NCBI RefSeq assembly: GCF_025971955.1
Contig: NZ_JAPDMX010000009.1
Location: 1 to 64,000, forward strand
Direction of reading: 5' to 3'
Length of the DNA stretch: 64,000 nucleotides
Origin: Shewanella subflava
GTDB taxonomy: Bacteria; Pseudomonadota; Gammaproteobacteria; Enterobacterales; Shewanellaceae
The notes below the pieces were generated by a model, which was not told the origin of the DNA, did no database searches, and saw only the letters and a list, made by a program, of their open reading frames with translations. Of the stretch, positions 62,413 through 64,000 are shown in pieces (positions within the stretch are counted from its first letter, which is position 1; each line of letters opens with the position of its first letter). The position numbers were made by a program, and so were the translations under genes.

Positions 62413-62721
62413 TTATTCTTTCTCTAAACTACACAGTAACGGATGTTGGTTTTCTCTTGCAAATTGATTTACTTGTAAAACTTTAGTTTCTGCAATGCCA
62501 AATGGATACACACCGCATAATCCTTTCCCTTTGTGGTGAATGGCCAACATAATATCTACGGCCTGTTGTTCATTCTTATCGAAGAAACGTTGTAGGACTT
62601 CAACAACAAAATCCATTGGTGTGTAATCATCGTTATTCAGAACCACTTTGTATAAGTTGGGTCTTTGTAAGTCTGATTCAACTTTTTCTTCCGTTTTTTC
62701 AATGCTGCCTATTTTAGCCAT
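62413..62721 (-). CDS. clpS: ClpA adaptor protein ClpS
   Basis: This 102-aa N-recognin binds bulky hydrophobic N-terminal residues and hands the substrates to ClpA. It has the [18 protein letters not shown] motif that forms the binding pocket, and the late [19 protein letters not shown] segment. The N-terminal tail (about 25 residues) is acidic and Lys-rich, as usual. It is cotranscribed with clpA. Confidence 0.96.
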   Translation of the reverse strand: MAKIGSIEKTEEKVESDLQRPNLYKVVLNNDDYTPMDFVVEVLQRFFDKNEQQAVDIMLAIHHKGKGLCGVYPFGIAETKVLQVNQFARENQHPLLCSLEKE

Positions 62722-62916
62722 GCTCTAATACTAGCCTCTCATTTCAATGCCGACCACATGATAATATTAAATTAATTAAATGTTGTCTTTTTGTTAATTT
62801 ATGCTTGACTTCTTTTCGTACAAATTTCATTCTGTTTGTCAGGCGGCATTTCAAGACCGCTGAATAATAAGTTTTACTATCTTACTGGTAAGTAGACAAA
62901 AGAAGGAAGTGGAAGT

Positions 62917-63123
62917 ATGGCAAGCGGAACTGTAAAATGGTTCAACAACGCCAAAGGATTCGGGTTTATTTGCCCAGATCAGGGTGGCGAGGATGTTTTT
63001 GCACATTATTCAACCATAGAAATGGAAGGTTATCGAACGCTTAAAGCGGGACAACCGGTTTCTTTTGAGGTAGAAGCAGGCCCTAAAGGGATGCATGCAT
63101 CAGCCATTTCACCAACTAATTAG
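62917..63123 (+). CDS. cspD: Cold-shock-like protein CspD
   Basis: This 68-aa OB-fold protein has both RNA/DNA motifs, KGFGFICP (RNP1) and DVFAHYSTI (RNP2), within [14 protein letters not shown]. CspD is the stationary-phase paralogue that blocks replication initiation in E. coli, and it lies next to clpS there too. It is divergent from clpS-clpA. The stop codon sits in a perfect 20-bp palindrome. Confidence 0.93.
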   Translation: MASGTVKWFNNAKGFGFICPDQGGEDVFAHYSTIEMEGYRTLKAGQPVSFEVEAGPKGMHASAISPTN

Positions 63124-63129
63124 TTGGTG
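63110..63129. repeat. Perfect 20-bp palindrome over the cspD stop codon
   Basis: CACCAACTAATTAGTTGGTG is a perfect palindrome covering the last codons, TAG and the next bases of cspD. It could fold as a hairpin in the mRNA or bind a dimeric regulator. Confidence 0.45.
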
Positions 63130-63141
63130 AAACTATAAAGC

Positions 63142-63173
63142 AAAAAGACAGGGATTTTAATCCCTGTCTTTTT
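63142..63173 (+). terminator. Terminator of cspD
   Basis: A 14-bp stem AAAAAGACAGGGAT/ATCCCTGTCTTTTT with loop TTTA; the T-run is part of the stem and continues as AT-rich sequence. Confidence 0.9.
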
Positions 63174-63201
63174 ATTTTGGCTAAATAAAGCTTAAAAAAC
63201 A

Positions 63202-63228
63202 AAAAACGCGCCATTTAGGCGCGTTTTT
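63202..63228 (-). terminator. Terminator of icd
   Basis: A perfect 11-bp stem AAAAACGCGCC/GGCGCGTTTTT with loop ATTTA. On the minus strand it is followed by TGTTTTTT. Confidence 0.92.
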
Positions 63229-63246
63229 GCTTAGCTAAAAAGTGGT

Positions 63247-64000
<754 letters not shown>

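Overview
The window looks like chromosomal core sequence of a marine gammaproteobacterium, most likely Shewanella. The best markers are the kdnA-kdnB-kdsB set (42702-45842) for 8-amino-Kdo, a lipid A-core sugar made by Shewanella. Supporting markers are the aat-bpt-infA-clpA-clpS-cspD-icd order, a monomeric-type NADP isocitrate dehydrogenase, and several small families common in Shewanella and Vibrio (DUF2989, DUF3389, DUF2750, DUF2897). I see no phage, plasmid, insertion sequence or CRISPR array. Product names rest on recalled family resemblance and visible motifs, since no search was possible.

Layout. 1-4000: a tRNA-Gly, then two glyceraldehyde-3-phosphate dehydrogenases of different type flanking a lipoprotein. 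4200-10340: nadA, the branched-chain keto-acid dehydrogenase operon (bkdA1-bkdA2-bkdB) and astE. 10530-12853: a broken msrA, trxB and a GNAT acetyltransferase. 13057-17426: an RND efflux pair. 17912-22042: a decayed LysR gene, a PatZ-type protein acetyltransferase and a pentapeptide-repeat protein. 22276-24034: a VOC-fold gene divergent from soxR, and a small heat-shock protein. 24289-29128: a UshA-like 5'-nucleotidase, an esterase, DUF3389, a SlyD-like isomerase and a lytic transglycosylase. 29340-35344: DUF2750, a Cys-rich unknown, cheV, a Blc-type lipocalin, a LysR regulator, a SprA-like putative metalloprotease and a small partner. 35414-42447: the thiamin operon thiC-thiDE-thiF-thiS-thiG-thiH under a TPP riboswitch. 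42702-46078: the Kdn cluster. 46327-51845: an acyl-CoA thioesterase, katG, a LuxR-type response regulator, a DUF938 methyltransferase-like protein and a YeaD mutarotase. 51950-55615: ydbH-ynbE-ydbL. 55683-57986: a Nif3 protein, a small membrane-protein gene with an in-frame stop, a Lys/Ala-rich protein and a glycine-zipper protein. 58040-64000: aat, bpt, infA, clpA, clpS, cspD and the 3' part of icd.

The most rewarding layer is regulatory. A canonical SoxR box sits in a 19-bp-spacer promoter driving the VOC gene next to soxR. A ROSE-type RNA thermometer masks the Shine-Dalgarno sequence of the small heat-shock gene. Three TGTCA repeats at exact 11-bp spacing form a Pho box ahead of the 5'-nucleotidase. 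HexR-like palindromes lie around the GAPDH genes and a LiuR-like palindrome lies ahead of bkd. Three genes look decayed: msrA by an apparent 11-nt deletion, a LysR gene by several lesions, and a small membrane-protein gene by an in-frame TAA. Both N-degron transferases (Aat, Bpt) and both recognition and unfolding factors (ClpS, ClpA) lie within 5 kb. I found no convincing wholly new multi-gene system.
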